Counted from the stretch's first letter, positions 27,001-35,849 are shown. The stretch is DNA of 64,000 nt from Mycobacterium sp. JS623 (GCF_000328565.1 NC_019966.1:3720001-3784000), one strand, 5' to 3'. Translations and numbers: made by a program. Notes: generated by a model not told the origin, from the letters alone.

Positions 27001-28083
27001 GGGCTGGCCGGTCAGCGACATCGGCCCGCTGCCGGGCCTGCAGATCGCACCGGTGGCCAGATGCAGGTTGCAGATCGCGTTCGTATTCCAGGTGCCGTGC
27101 GTGCTCTGGTTGAGCCCCATCGTCCAACAGCTCATCCACTCCCCGGCATCGGCGATCATGCGCGCGGCGGTGCGGATGTCGGATTCGGCGAGGCCGGTGA
27201 TCTCGGCGACCCGGTCCGGCGGGTAGTCGGCAAGGAACGCAGGCATGGCGTCCCAGCCCTCGGTGTGCTCGGCGATGAATTCGGTGTCGATATCACCGTT
27301 TTCGACCAGCAGGTGCAGTATTCCGTTCAGCAGCGCCAGGTCGGTGCCTGCCTTGATCTGTAGGAACAAATCAGCATGCTCGGCGGTGGTGGTGCGACGG
27401 GGATCGACGACGATCAGCCTGGCGCCGGCCTTGAGGCGGTCGGCCATCCGCAAGTAGAGGATGGGATGGCAGTCGGCCATGTTGGAGCCGATGACGAAAA
27501 ACAAGTCAGTGCAATCGAAGTCGGTGTACGACCCCGGTGGGCCGTCTGCGCCGAGCGACTGCTTGAATCCGGCGCCGGCGCTGGCCATGCACAACCGCGA
27601 GTTGGATTCGATGTGCACGGTTTGGATGAATCCCTTGGCCAGCTTGGCGGCCAGGTACTGGGCCTCGATCGACATCTGACCGGATACGTAGAGTGCGACG
27701 GCGTCCGGGCCGTGCTCGTCGATGATCGCGCGCAGCCGTCGACCGGCCTCGGCAACAGCGTCGTCGACGGGCGTCGGCACGGGTTCGTCGGCGCGGGTCG
27801 GGCGCAACAGTGCGGACTTCAACCGGCCGTCGTCGGCCGCCATCATCTCGGCATGCGTGGCGCCCTTGGTGCATAGCCGGCCGAAGTTCGTTGGATGCAA
27901 CTTGTCACCGGAGACGCGGGCAATGACGGTCTTGCCGTCCTTTTCGGCGGTTTGCACCTCGATACCGCAGCCGACGCCGCAGTACGAGCACGCAGTCCTT
28001 GTCACCGCCACGAAACAATGGTGGTCGAGCAATGTTTCGTGCTCTTTTGCCGCGACGTTATCGCAGTGAAAACTGGTGCTCAC
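24016..28083 (-). CDS. nasN: NasN-type diflavin assimilatory nitrate reductase
   Basis: 1355 residues from GTG 28083; a GTG at 28011 is an alternative and neither has a clear ribosome binding site. One polypeptide carries the whole electron path. Residues about 30-90: a [4Fe-4S] cluster (CSYCGVGCGIE, RLCTKG). To about 740: bis-MGD molybdenum domain with SRLCMASAGAG (Mo-ligand Cys region) and TGQPNAMGGREMGYM. About 840-985: flavodoxin-like FMN domain (LWASQTGNAEDFA, STFGDGGPPDN). About 1030-1355: CysJ-like FAD/NADPH module (NYSISSSPL, VGPGTGVAPFRGF, YVCGDANRMARDV, C-terminal aromatic Tyr). It should reduce nitrate to nitrite with NADPH in the cytoplasm. A monomeric enzyme of this design is described from M. 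smegmatis as NasN. Upstream is a Ca2+/H+ antiporter gene, downstream an SDR. Confidence 0.92.
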   Translation of the reverse strand: MSTSFHCDNVAAKEHETLLDHHCFVAVTRTACSYCGVGCGIEVQTAEKDGKTVIARVSGDKLHPTNFGRLCTKGATHAEMMAADDGRLKSALLRPTRADEPVPTPVDDAVAEAGRRLRAIIDEHGPDAVALYVSGQMSIEAQYLAAKLAKGFIQTVHIESNSRLCMASAGAGFKQSLGADGPPGSYTDFDCTDLFFVIGSNMADCHPILYLRMADRLKAGARLIVVDPRRTTTAEHADLFLQIKAGTDLALLNGILHLLVENGDIDTEFIAEHTEGWDAMPAFLADYPPDRVAEITGLAESDIRTAARMIADAGEWMSCWTMGLNQSTHGTWNTNAICNLHLATGAICRPGSGPMSLTGQPNAMGGREMGYMGPGLPGQRSVLSADDRAFVETQWGLEPGTIRSDVGPGTIDMFEQLADGTIKACWIICTNPVATVANRKTVITGLENAHLVITQDAYATTATNNYADIVLPATLWAESDAVMVNSERNLTLLQQSIPPAGQSRPDWQLICQVAAHMGFGEHFDYQSSEQIFDEIRRFANPKTGYDLRGASYERLRQTPLQWPCPPDDADRHPIRYLNDGVSQDLFVDENDDTPRLAFPTPSRRAVFHARPHMDARELPDEDFPLVLNTGRLQHQWHTMTKTGKVDKLNKLDSGPFVEIHPVDAAALDIVAGQPVELTSRRGRAVLPAVVTDRVRPGNCFVPFHWNDEHGEYLTINALTNDAVDPDSLQPEFKVCAVGLRPVKTMDPVVDELDLSQRKPTLTEGEKIYLAAFFSGLAEGVSGVPVLPASAPVATGVRLWIDGLLAGRYSRLTTTPELQPTKAGPLVLWASQTGNAEDFAARLAERLGDSQLVNMDDMQLAELAAARDVLVITSTFGDGGPPDNGAGFWDRLHAADAPALDGVRYAVLGIGDRSYANFCGHAKAIDGRLSALGATRMLDRTECEVYDNEPMDRWAERITALVAETVAKPPNGHNGGVPTVTKPKRAEPFTRAKPLLAPLSRNTVLTAPTSRKEVRQFGFDISEYDVSYAVGDSLGVYATNDPATVDAWLTATGLSGDTSVEVDGNEQSLRDALIVSYDICRVTPNLLRFVAESCRDKAAAKALMAPKDKLDKWLVDRNGLDIVQEFAVRAEPEEWQEVLVRLTPRNYSISSSPLISSNEVQVTVSVVRYRGADGGQRGGVCSTFLADRAAAAPVFLQRSPHFRPPEDGGTPMIMVGPGTGVAPFRGFLQERRALGHGGRNWLFFGDRYRSENFYYRDDFEDMVRDGFLNRLDLAFSRDQAKRVYVQHKMLDYGADVWRWLDDGAHFYVCGDANRMARDVDAALTSIIKTHGSMSDEDAHDYKRELVASKRYVRDVY

Positions 28084-28119
28084 CGCGAGACAATCGGCAC
28101 GGTGAGCTGGTGACGGGGA

Positions 28120-29253
28120 TCACACGAAATAGAACGTGAGCCCGAGGACGGCATAGATGGCCAGCAGCTGCAGGCCTTCGTACCACGTCGACTCGCCGCG
28201 TTGGGTGACCTCGTTGGCGATGATGATCGCCAGGAAGATCGCTCCGACCTCAAACCCGTTAAACACCAACGCCATTGGGAACGGCCCGAGGAAGAATGAC
28301 GCCAGCACCAACACCGGAGCCACGAACAGGGCGATCTGGGCGGCCGAACCGACGGCGATGTTGATGGAGATGTCCATCTTGTCGCGGGTGGCGAAATACA
28401 CCGCGACCCAATGTTCGGCGGCGTTGCCGACGATCGCCACGACGATCACGCCGACGAAGAACGGCGAGAGCCCGATGGCGTCCGACGCCTCGGTGATCGA
28501 GTGCACCAGGATCTCGGACATCCATCCGACGGCGGACCCGGCGATGGCGAGCATGAGCACGCTTTTGCGCACCGACCACGGTTCGCCGCCATGGTCGTCT
28601 TCGTCGTGGGAGGGATTGAACAGGTGAGCGTGGGTTTTCAGCGAGAACACCAGCCCTGCGGCGTATGACAACAGCAGCACGACGGCGACCCCGACCGACA
28701 ACGCCTCAAGATCGCCGGGAAACGCCACGGCCGTGGCCGTCGGTTTGGGCAGGCCGCCGCCTGCGACCAGCTGAAATATCGCGGGCATCACCAACGCGAC
28801 CGTCGCGAGGAGCAGCATCAGCGACTGGGCGGTGGCAGCGCGCAACTCGAAGCGTTGCCGCTCCCGTTTCAGGCCGCCCGCCAGCATCGACATCCCAAGG
28901 ACCAGCAGGACGTTGCCCAGAATCGATCCGACGAGCGATGCCTTGACCACCTCCTGCAGCCCGGCGCCAAGCGCGAACAACGCGATGATCAGCTCGGGGG
29001 CGTTGCCGAACGTGACGTTCAGCAGGCCGCCGATGCCGGGCCCCGACCGCGCCGCCAGCTCCTCGGTGGCGCGTCCCATCAACGCCGCCGTCGGGATCAC
29101 GCCCAGGGCTGAGGCGAAGAACACCAGCACCGCGTTGGCGTGCATCAACTCGAAGACGACCGCGACCGGGATGAACGGGACGAGCAGGTACGGCCAGCCC
29201 TCGCCGGTCAGCAGGAACGATCGACGTTCGGCCGGCGCGGCGTCGGTCTCCAT
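28120..29253 (-). CDS. Ca2+/H+ antiporter (CaCA family, Cax type)
   Basis: 377 residues with about ten hydrophobic helices. The two alpha-repeats of the CaCA superfamily are visible: NVTFGNAPELIIALFALG in the first half and VGNAAEHWVAVYFATRDKMD in the second, with the conserved Glu in each. A central acidic loop (NPSHDEDDHGGEP) separates the halves and may act as a cation sensor. Expected to expel Ca2+ (or other divalent cations) using proton influx. Same strand as nasN, 36 nt upstream. Upstream of it is only the tail of a universal stress protein gene. Confidence 0.92.
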   Translation of the reverse strand: METDAAPAERRSFLLTGEGWPYLLVPFIPVAVVFELMHANAVLVFFASALGVIPTAALMGRATEELAARSGPGIGGLLNVTFGNAPELIIALFALGAGLQEVVKASLVGSILGNVLLVLGMSMLAGGLKRERQRFELRAATAQSLMLLLATVALVMPAIFQLVAGGGLPKPTATAVAFPGDLEALSVGVAVVLLLSYAAGLVFSLKTHAHLFNPSHDEDDHGGEPWSVRKSVLMLAIAGSAVGWMSEILVHSITEASDAIGLSPFFVGVIVVAIVGNAAEHWVAVYFATRDKMDISINIAVGSAAQIALFVAPVLVLASFFLGPFPMALVFNGFEVGAIFLAIIIANEVTQRGESTWYEGLQLLAIYAVLGLTFYFV

Positions 29254-29262
29254 GCGCTGTTC

Positions 29263-29367
29263 TTACAGCTCGTCGGGTTTGACCGCCAACACCGGCTTGG
29301 GGCACTCCAATAAAAGCTGCTGCGAGACGCTGCCCAGCAAGAGCTTGCCCGCCGGGTTGTGGCTCAT
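29263..29367 (-). pseudogene. Universal stress protein, C-terminal fragment
   Basis: Only the last 34 residues remain. LLLGSVSQQLLLECPKPVLA is the phosphate-binding GS(V)SQ helix and final strand of the UspA fold. Upstream of the fragment the frame carries no Usp sequence, and the ABC transporter operon starts within about 45 nt. This looks like a gene truncated at the junction where the catabolic operon was inserted. It is too short to be functional. Confidence 0.7.
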
Positions 29368-29409
29368 CTGACGAGCCGGTATTCGCCCGCAGGGATGTCG
29401 GTTGTATTG

Positions 29410-30504
29410 TTAGTCGAGCCGCAGTCCGGTATCAGGGTGAAATGCGTGTGTCTGCTCGGGGCGTACAGCGACGCTGATGGTATCGCCGATACGAGGCAAC
29501 ACGTCCCCGTCGGCGCGGATAACGAATTTCTTCTCGGCAACGGGATCGTCGCTGGCGAGCCTGCCGTAGATGTATTCGTCGGCACCGAGCTCCTCGATCA
29601 GGTCGACTATGAGTCGAACTCCCTCCTCATCTGAAGTCAGCGAGAACGCTTCTGGGCGTATGCCGAGTGTGATGCTGCTGAGGTTGGCCGTGCGTGCCGC
29701 GTCAATGATCGTGCGTGATAGAGGAATAACCGTGTTGCCCAGCCGTGCGCCTGATTCAGTTAGGGCGGCCGAGCGCAGGTTCATCGCCGGCGACCCGATG
29801 AACCCTGCGACGAATGCGTTGACGGGGCGGGCGTAGAGGTTGCGTGGCGCGTCGACCTGCTGCAGCACTCCGCCCTTCAGTACAGCGACGCGGTCGCCCA
29901 TGGTCATGGCCTCGACCTGATCGTGGGTCACATAGACGGTGGTGGTGCCCAGCCGTGCCTGCAGTGCCGCGATATTGGCGCGCGTCTCCACGCGCAGTTT
30001 GGCGTCGAGGTTGGATAGCGGCTCGTCCATCAGGAAAACACTCGGTTCGCGGACGATCGCTCGTCCCATTGCGACACGTTGGCGTTGACCGCCGGAGAGT
30101 GCCTTGGGCTTACGGTCCAAGTAGGCCTCCAGATCGAGCAGTTCGGCCGCTCTACGAACTTTGGCATTGCGTTCATCTTTGGACACGCGTTGAAGTTTGA
30201 GCGCGAAGCCCATGTTCTCGGCGACGGTCATGTGTGGGTACAGCGCATAGTTCTGGAACACCATCGCGATATCGCGGTCCTTGGGCGGTTTCTGGGAGAC
30301 GTCTTGTCCGCCGATGCGAATTTCGCCTTCATCGACGTCTTCGAGCCCGGCTATCATCCGCAGCGCGGTCGACTTTCCGGATCCGGAGGGGCCGACCAGC
30401 ACCATGAACTCGCCGTCGGCAATATCGAGGTCCAATTCGTTCACGGCCGGGATCGGGTTTCCCTCGAAGATCCGTGAAGCGTTGACGTACTGTACAGCGG
30501 CCAT
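29410..30504 (-). CDS. Sugar ABC transporter ATPase (UgpC/MsmK type)
   Basis: 364 residues starting MAAVQYVNASRIF; AAAGGAC precedes the ATG and an ATG 11 codons upstream is not needed. Walker A GPSGSGKST, Q loop VFQNYALYPHMTV, signature LSGGQRQRVAMGRA, Walker B VFLMDEPLSNLDAK, switch THDQVEAM. The C-terminal TOBE-like regulatory region (about 235-364) is typical of CUT1 importers and can bind regulators. It powers uptake through the two permeases just upstream. Last gene of the catabolic operon. Confidence 0.93.
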   Translation of the reverse strand: MAAVQYVNASRIFEGNPIPAVNELDLDIADGEFMVLVGPSGSGKSTALRMIAGLEDVDEGEIRIGGQDVSQKPPKDRDIAMVFQNYALYPHMTVAENMGFALKLQRVSKDERNAKVRRAAELLDLEAYLDRKPKALSGGQRQRVAMGRAIVREPSVFLMDEPLSNLDAKLRVETRANIAALQARLGTTTVYVTHDQVEAMTMGDRVAVLKGGVLQQVDAPRNLYARPVNAFVAGFIGSPAMNLRSAALTESGARLGNTVIPLSRTIIDAARTANLSSITLGIRPEAFSLTSDEEGVRLIVDLIEELGADEYIYGRLASDDPVAEKKFVIRADGDVLPRIGDTISVAVRPEQTHAFHPDTGLRLD

Positions 30505-30567
30505 AGCATGTCCTTTCGTGGGGGTTTGACTGAGCAAGCGGTGTACGCGGAGTTCGCGTGTCGGCGG

Positions 30568-31416
30568 CTATTTGACGGCGCCGAACGCCAGGCCGGAGAC
30601 CACCCGGCGTCGCAGAACTAGCACGCAGACGACGATCGGGGCGGCGATCATGCATGAGGCCGCGGTCAAGTTGCCCCACTGCGTTCCGTACAGACCGGTG
30701 AATTCCTGCACGCCGACTGGGCTCGTCTTGGCGGCGGCCCGAGTCAGCGACAGTGCCAGCAGGAACTCGTTCCACGACAGGATCAACGAAATGATGCCGG
30801 CTGTCGCCACGGCGGGCATCAACAGCGGAGTCAGGATGCGCCAGACGATTTGGCGGCGGTTGGCGCCGTCGACCAGGGCTGCTTCCTGTACCTCGATCGG
30901 GATGCTTTCCAATGAGCTGCGCAGGATCCATATGGCGATGGGCAGGTTAAACGCGGCATAGGGAATGATCAGCACCGGATATGTGTCGATCGCCCCAATG
31001 TTGCCGGCGATGATGAACAGCGGGATGACGGCGACAATCGGTGGGAACATGTAGGTGGACAGGATCCATGATGACACGCCCTTGCTGCGTCGAAACTCCT
31101 TGAGTGTCAGCGCATATGCTGCGGGTACGGCGACTGCAATCGTCAGAATGACCGCGCCGATGCTCACCGCTGCGCTGTTGAACAGCAGCCGCCCGAACGT
31201 CACCGAACTGCCTGCGCCGATGGACAGAACCGAGCTGTAGTTCTCGATAGTGGGATCGAACAGCCATGTCGGTGGGATGGTTCTCGTCACGCCTTCCGGC
31301 TTGAGGGAAGTGATGACCAGGAACACGATCGGCACCATGGCGACTAGCAGCGCCAGCCAGAGCAGGGACCGTCCGGCGTAGCGGGGGAGGCGACTGAAGT
31401 TACTGTGCGTGGTCAT
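30568..31416 (-). CDS. Carbohydrate ABC transporter permease (MalG-like)
   Basis: 282 residues with six predicted helices. The EAA loop that contacts the ATPase reads EAALVDGANRRQIVWRILTP. The first helix (SLLWLALLVAMVPIVFLVIT) and the C-terminal helix fit CUT1 inner subunits. The gene begins 3 nt after the stop of the partner permease. It forms the transmembrane channel with the MalF-like subunit. Confidence 0.92.
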   Translation of the reverse strand: MTTHSNFSRLPRYAGRSLLWLALLVAMVPIVFLVITSLKPEGVTRTIPPTWLFDPTIENYSSVLSIGAGSSVTFGRLLFNSAAVSIGAVILTIAVAVPAAYALTLKEFRRSKGVSSWILSTYMFPPIVAVIPLFIIAGNIGAIDTYPVLIIPYAAFNLPIAIWILRSSLESIPIEVQEAALVDGANRRQIVWRILTPLLMPAVATAGIISLILSWNEFLLALSLTRAAAKTSPVGVQEFTGLYGTQWGNLTAASCMIAAPIVVCVLVLRRRVVSGLAFGAVK

Positions 31417-31419
31417 GGG

Positions 31420-32394
31420 TCATCCCTTTTCCGGTTCGGCGTTGCGTCCGACGACGCGAAGCAACAGGGGTACGAGTGCTGACAAGATGAGGAGGAATAC
31501 AAGTCCGACCGCCGAGGCCGCGCCGATCTGGAAGCTCTGTAGTGCCGTGCGGTAGATGCCTAGGTTGATGATCTCGGTCGAATCGCCTGGGCCGCCGCCG
31601 GTGAGCACCTGGAAAGAGTCGAAGGTTTTGAACGCCTGGATCGACCGCAGTACAACGGCGATCGCGAGGAACGGCGTCAGCATGGGAAGCGTGATGTACC
31701 GGAATGTCTGCCAGGGCCCGGATCCGTCTACGGATGCAGCTTCGTAGCACTCCTGTGGCAGAGTTTGCCGGCCGGCCAGGATGATGAGTGCCACGAACGG
31801 CGTCCATTGCCAGACGTCCAGGGCGACCAATGCGATCCAGGCGGTGCTCGGATTGGCCAGCCAGTCAAAATTTTGAGGAAGCAGCCCAACTTTGGACAGG
31901 TAATAGTTGACCCATCCGTAGTTCGGATCGATCAATTGTTTGAACACCATTGCCGACACGACCGGCGTCACGGCGAACGGCAGCAACAGTAGCGTGGCGG
32001 CCACGCCGTTGGCTCGGGTCTTCGGCGCCAGTGCCATTGCGAGCGCCACTCCGATGACCAATTCGATAGCGACGGCGATCGCAACGAAGGCCAACGTCAC
32101 CAGCAAGCTGTGGTGGAACCCAGCGTCGGTCAGCAATTCCTGGAAGTTGCGCAAGCCGACAAAGCGGCTCTCGCCACCGAACAACTGGATGTTGTGCAGG
32201 CTGGAATAGATCAGGAAGATGGCCGGACCTACCGTCATCGCCAGCAATAGAATCATCGCCGGTGACAAAAGTGCCCAACCGATCGATCGTCCGCGTCGTG
32301 CGAGTGTGCCTTTGCGCCGTGATGATTCGGGGCGGTCGTCACCCACGAGTGGATGGTTAGTGCTGGGCGGTTCGGTACGTGTTTGGGAAGTCAT
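31420..32394 (-). CDS. Carbohydrate ABC transporter permease (MalF/UgpA-like)
   Basis: 324 residues. The cytosolic N-terminus (about 40 residues, RRKGTLARRGRS) is followed by six helices. EAA loop: EAASVDGSGPWQTFRYITLP. Pairs with the MalG-like permease. Separated by 15 nt from the binding-protein gene upstream. Confidence 0.92.
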   Translation of the reverse strand: MTSQTRTEPPSTNHPLVGDDRPESSRRKGTLARRGRSIGWALLSPAMILLLAMTVGPAIFLIYSSLHNIQLFGGESRFVGLRNFQELLTDAGFHHSLLVTLAFVAIAVAIELVIGVALAMALAPKTRANGVAATLLLLPFAVTPVVSAMVFKQLIDPNYGWVNYYLSKVGLLPQNFDWLANPSTAWIALVALDVWQWTPFVALIILAGRQTLPQECYEAASVDGSGPWQTFRYITLPMLTPFLAIAVVLRSIQAFKTFDSFQVLTGGGPGDSTEIINLGIYRTALQSFQIGAASAVGLVFLLILSALVPLLLRVVGRNAEPEKG

Positions 32395-32409
32395 GAGACC
32401 ACCCGCCTC

Positions 32410-33870
32410 TCAGTTCGATGGAACGGTGTAGTCGGCTTTTCGGAGGCTGTCGCTCACGTCGGCCACCGCCGCCTTTAGCGCGGATTGCGGACTGACGCGT
32501 CCTGCGACCGCGTTGTTCACCTGCACCGCGATGTCGTGGCTGACTTCGGTGTAGTTGGTGAGACGGGGTCGTCCGACACCGACGTTGAGTGACTTGCCCA
32601 GCGCGTCGTAGAAGTTGCCGTACTTGTTTGTGAGGTGGGCGTCGTTGGCGGCTTTGTTGTACACGGATGTCCGCGTCGGGTGGAGCTCTTGTTCGACCAT
32701 CGTCATCTGTTGATTAGCGGCGGTGATCCATGTGATCGCCTGGTAGGCCCACTCTTTGAACCGTGAGTACTTGTTGATGCTCAGCACATACGAGCCGAAA
32801 TGGGGCCCTCTCGCCAATCCTTTAGGTACGACGGCGTACGCGATCTCGCCCCCCTTCGCGGTGTCACTTAGTTCGAAGGTGTGGTAGTTGCTGCTCATGA
32901 CGGTCAGCCCGCCGTCGAACATGGAGGCGGTGTCGTCCCACGATGCCGATTCGCTGCCGGGTGGAACGATGTTGTACTTGTCTACGAGATCGCGCATGAA
33001 TTGCAGTGCTTGCACTCCGGCAGGCGAATCGAACGCCATCTGTAGGTCGTCGGTGAGCATGTGGCCGTCACCGCCGAAGGCGGCAAGGTAACTCTTGAAC
33101 TCGCATGCGGCCCAGTCCCCGACGCCGCCCATCAGGGTCGTCCCGTAGAGGCGCTGCGTCGGGCGGGTGAAGAACCGACCGACCGTGATGAGGTCATCGA
33201 GCGTTTCCGGCACGGTCAGTGGGCGGCCGTGCTGTTGCCGGAACGCCACCTGCTCGTTGGCGTCGTCGAATATGTCCTTGCGGTAGCCCATCGTCAGCAC
33301 ATTTGCTTGGATGGGCAGGCCCAGCACCTCGAAACCCTTGGAGGTGATCGCGTCGATGTTGGGTGTGGCTTCGGAGTCCGGGTAGTGCACTGCGGGATCG
33401 TCCACCTTGAATACGGCCGAGTCGTAGAACACCTTCGGCACGAAGTCGTCGATAGCGGGATCAGCCAGCTGGTTGAGCTTCGGATCGCGCAGATACTTGC
33501 TCATCGGTTCGAGGACGTGTGTGAGCGTCGGGGCCCAGGGTGTGTCGACGATGATGATGTCGTAATACGAACTGTGCGTGGCGAGTTCGGAGAAGACCTT
33601 CTGTTGGAGCGCGTTGTAGGGTTGGGTATCCAGCGTTAGATCAAAACCGAAGGCCTCGCGAAAGGCCGGAAGCAGGCTCTGGACTGCTGCTGCGTTGGCT
33701 TCAACGGTGGCATACAACGCGCGCAGACCTGAGGGACGCCCCGACTCGCTGAGGTGGGTATCGCCCGGAAGTCCGAGCGTACATCCGGAAAGGGCGGCAG
33801 TACCGGCCACAGCACCGGCCACACCGGCGTAATTGAGGAATCGCCTGCGGCTGATTATGTGAGCATTCAT
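32410..33870 (-). CDS. Extracellular solute-binding lipoprotein with Tat signal
   Basis: 486 residues from ATG 33870. The N-terminus combines a twin-arginine motif (RRRFLNYAG) with a lipobox (ALSGC), so export by Tat followed by lipidation is predicted. The mature protein is of bacterial solute-binding family 1 size, with VVDTPWAPTLTHVLEPMSKY-like and IAYAVVPKG segments typical of oligosaccharide or polyol receptors. It delivers ligand to the two permeases directly downstream. The ligand is unknown; the neighbouring isomerases and oxidoreductases argue for a sugar, polyol or glycoside. Confidence 0.9.
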   Translation of the reverse strand: MNAHIISRRRFLNYAGVAGAVAGTAALSGCTLGLPGDTHLSESGRPSGLRALYATVEANAAAVQSLLPAFREAFGFDLTLDTQPYNALQQKVFSELATHSSYYDIIIVDTPWAPTLTHVLEPMSKYLRDPKLNQLADPAIDDFVPKVFYDSAVFKVDDPAVHYPDSEATPNIDAITSKGFEVLGLPIQANVLTMGYRKDIFDDANEQVAFRQQHGRPLTVPETLDDLITVGRFFTRPTQRLYGTTLMGGVGDWAACEFKSYLAAFGGDGHMLTDDLQMAFDSPAGVQALQFMRDLVDKYNIVPPGSESASWDDTASMFDGGLTVMSSNYHTFELSDTAKGGEIAYAVVPKGLARGPHFGSYVLSINKYSRFKEWAYQAITWITAANQQMTMVEQELHPTRTSVYNKAANDAHLTNKYGNFYDALGKSLNVGVGRPRLTNYTEVSHDIAVQVNNAVAGRVSPQSALKAAVADVSDSLRKADYTVPSN

Positions 33871-33884
33871 CGTTGCCTCGCTTG

Positions 33885-34736
33885 TTAGATGCGCGCTAAG
33901 CAGGACCGCACGTAGGCATCGGCCGCCGCCAGCTCGTTGGTGACCTTCTTCATCGACCAGCCGTGCGTGCCATGACATTTCAGGCTGGCCGGGCCTTCGA
34001 ACCCCACTTGCTTCAGCGCCGCGAGCGGGACGGTATGGTCGAGGCGGCCGTTTGGACGCGGTAGCTGATTTTCGCCTGGGCCGAAATTTAGGCCGTCGAC
34101 ACCGTGCCGGTAGGCCAGATCGATGTCCCAGATGTAGTAGTAGAAGAGGCGTTTGCGCTCGGCGAGGAAGGTGATCGCGTCGCTGATCGTCTCGCCCATT
34201 ACCCACAGGTGCGGTGGGGCGACGCAGACCCCGAGATTGGGGTGATCGATGTCGGCGATGAGCCGTTTGATCTGGTCGAGGCTGTCCACCCCTTCGTCCC
34301 AACGCTTGTCCTCGTTGCCCCCGGCCTCGAAGTCGGCGCTGAACGGAACCGTAAGGTGGTTTTCGACGGCGATTCGGACGTCATTGCGTTCGGCGGCCTG
34401 TACCAGGGGCGGCAGAAAGCTGGAGACGAAATCGCTGTAGTTCGCTTCGCAGTCGAAGATCACGGTGTCGATCCCGAGTTCGCGCGCGAATTCGATGCGC
34501 TCCAGCATCTGCTCCTGGTTCTTGCCGTACATCGTTAGCCCGCAAGGTTTGACGTTGTAGCGCGCGAGGATCGACAGGATCTTCCCCGGGTCGTCTCCCG
34601 GATTGACGTGGGAGGCCAGCGGACTCGCCGATGACCAGAGGTTGACTTCGGTGAAGCCGATCTCGGCCAATTCCCGGATCGAGTCCTCCAGTGGGTAATC
34701 GTGGTAGGGCAGGATCTCTGCGGTGTAGCGGAACAT
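33885..34736 (-). CDS. Sugar phosphate isomerase/epimerase-fold protein 1
   Basis: 283 residues starting MFRYTAEILPYHD, preceded by AAAGGAG. AP-endonuclease-2/xylose-isomerase-like TIM barrel: IFDCEANYSDF, RIAVENHLTVPF (metal Glu), GVCVAPPHLWVM and ASLKCHGTHGW near the C-terminus. Relatives include IolE, hydroxypyruvate isomerase and 3-keto-sugar pathway enzymes. Acts in the cytoplasm on the imported compound. A second, unrelated-looking member is at 36224, suggesting two successive steps. Confidence 0.85.
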   Translation of the reverse strand: MFRYTAEILPYHDYPLEDSIRELAEIGFTEVNLWSSASPLASHVNPGDDPGKILSILARYNVKPCGLTMYGKNQEQMLERIEFARELGIDTVIFDCEANYSDFVSSFLPPLVQAAERNDVRIAVENHLTVPFSADFEAGGNEDKRWDEGVDSLDQIKRLIADIDHPNLGVCVAPPHLWVMGETISDAITFLAERKRLFYYYIWDIDLAYRHGVDGLNFGPGENQLPRPNGRLDHTVPLAALKQVGFEGPASLKCHGTHGWSMKKVTNELAAADAYVRSCLARI

Positions 34737-34799
34737 GGTGACTCCTTTGATGTGTCGAGGTGCGGGGCACTGGTGCCGGATCATGTACCTGGTCGGTGG

Positions 34800-35849
34800 T
34801 TAACCACCCCAGGTGAAGACGGCCTTTTCCGTTTCGCGTTGGTCGAATGCGCGGAAGGCCTCTGCTGCTTCGCTGAGTGGGAACCGGTGCGTCACGAGTT
34901 GCTCTACGGGCAGGTTCTGCTCGGTGACCAGACGGACGATCTCGGCCCATTCGCCGAGCGGGAAGTACCAGCCGCCGACCACGGTGAGCAGCTTGCGGAT
35001 GATTTGGTCGCTGGGGTTGATTTCGGTGGCTCGCGACTCTCCGACGAAGGCCACCGCGCCCAGTTTGGCCGCCGCATTCAGACAGAGGTTTTGGCCAATC
35101 GGCGAGCCTGAGCAGTCGATGGCGCTATGCACTCCCCGCCCGCCGGTCAGTTCTAGTATCTGCGCGAGCGCGTCGCTCTCCGAGCTGTTAATTGTGCTGT
35201 CGGCGCCGAGTGCGCCGGCAAGCTCCAACCTCGTCTGCATCAGGTCGACGGCGATCACCCGGGCGCCCAGCGCCTTCGCGACGACCACTGCCGCCGCCCC
35301 CATCGGGCCCAGGCCGACCACTGCCACGGTCTGGCCGCCGCGCACTTCGAGCACTTTCTGGGTGTGGTACTGGCTACCCACCATGTCTGTCATCAGTGCG
35401 CCCGCTACGAAGGACACCTCGTCGGGAAGTGGCAGGCAGTTGCGTGAGGGCACGACGAAGAAGTCGGCATCGCCGCCGTCGATGTCGAAGCCGAGACACC
35501 GCCATTGCGCGCAAAGCATCATGTAGCCGCTGTTGCAATATTCGCAGTGTCCGCAGCCGACCGGCAGGTAGCCGGCGACGCGGTCGCCCGCTTCGACACC
35601 CGCCACTGCGGGTCCCACCTCGACCACAGTTCCCGCGGGTTCGTGGCCGGGTACCACCAGGCCCTTCCCCGCGGACGCGCCGCCGACGATGTGGGATTGA
35701 CCGGTGTAGAGACCCATGTCGCTTCTGCAGATAGCGGAGGCCCGGGTTTGGACGAGTACCTCGCCTGGCCCCGGCACCGGGATCGGCCGCTCATTGATCT
35801 CTACCTGCCGATCACCGGGAAGCAGAACAGCATTCATGGTGGTTGTCAT
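34800..35849 (-). CDS. Zinc-dependent alcohol dehydrogenase (MDR family)
   Basis: 349 residues. GroES-like N-terminal half with catalytic zinc residues around ASAICRSDMGLY and VVPGHEPAGTVVEVG; structural zinc Cys cluster CGHCEYCNSGYMMLC; Rossmann half with AVVGLGPMGAAAVV and VIAVDLMQ. Resembles threonine or sorbitol dehydrogenases, so it could oxidise a secondary hydroxyl of the imported polyol or sugar using NAD+. The start overlaps the stop of the SDR fragment by 4 nt (ATGA). Confidence 0.9.
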   Translation of the reverse strand: MTTTMNAVLLPGDRQVEINERPIPVPGPGEVLVQTRASAICRSDMGLYTGQSHIVGGASAGKGLVVPGHEPAGTVVEVGPAVAGVEAGDRVAGYLPVGCGHCEYCNSGYMMLCAQWRCLGFDIDGGDADFFVVPSRNCLPLPDEVSFVAGALMTDMVGSQYHTQKVLEVRGGQTVAVVGLGPMGAAAVVVAKALGARVIAVDLMQTRLELAGALGADSTINSSESDALAQILELTGGRGVHSAIDCSGSPIGQNLCLNAAAKLGAVAFVGESRATEINPSDQIIRKLLTVVGGWYFPLGEWAEIVRLVTEQNLPVEQLVTHRFPLSEAAEAFRAFDQRETEKAVFTWGG

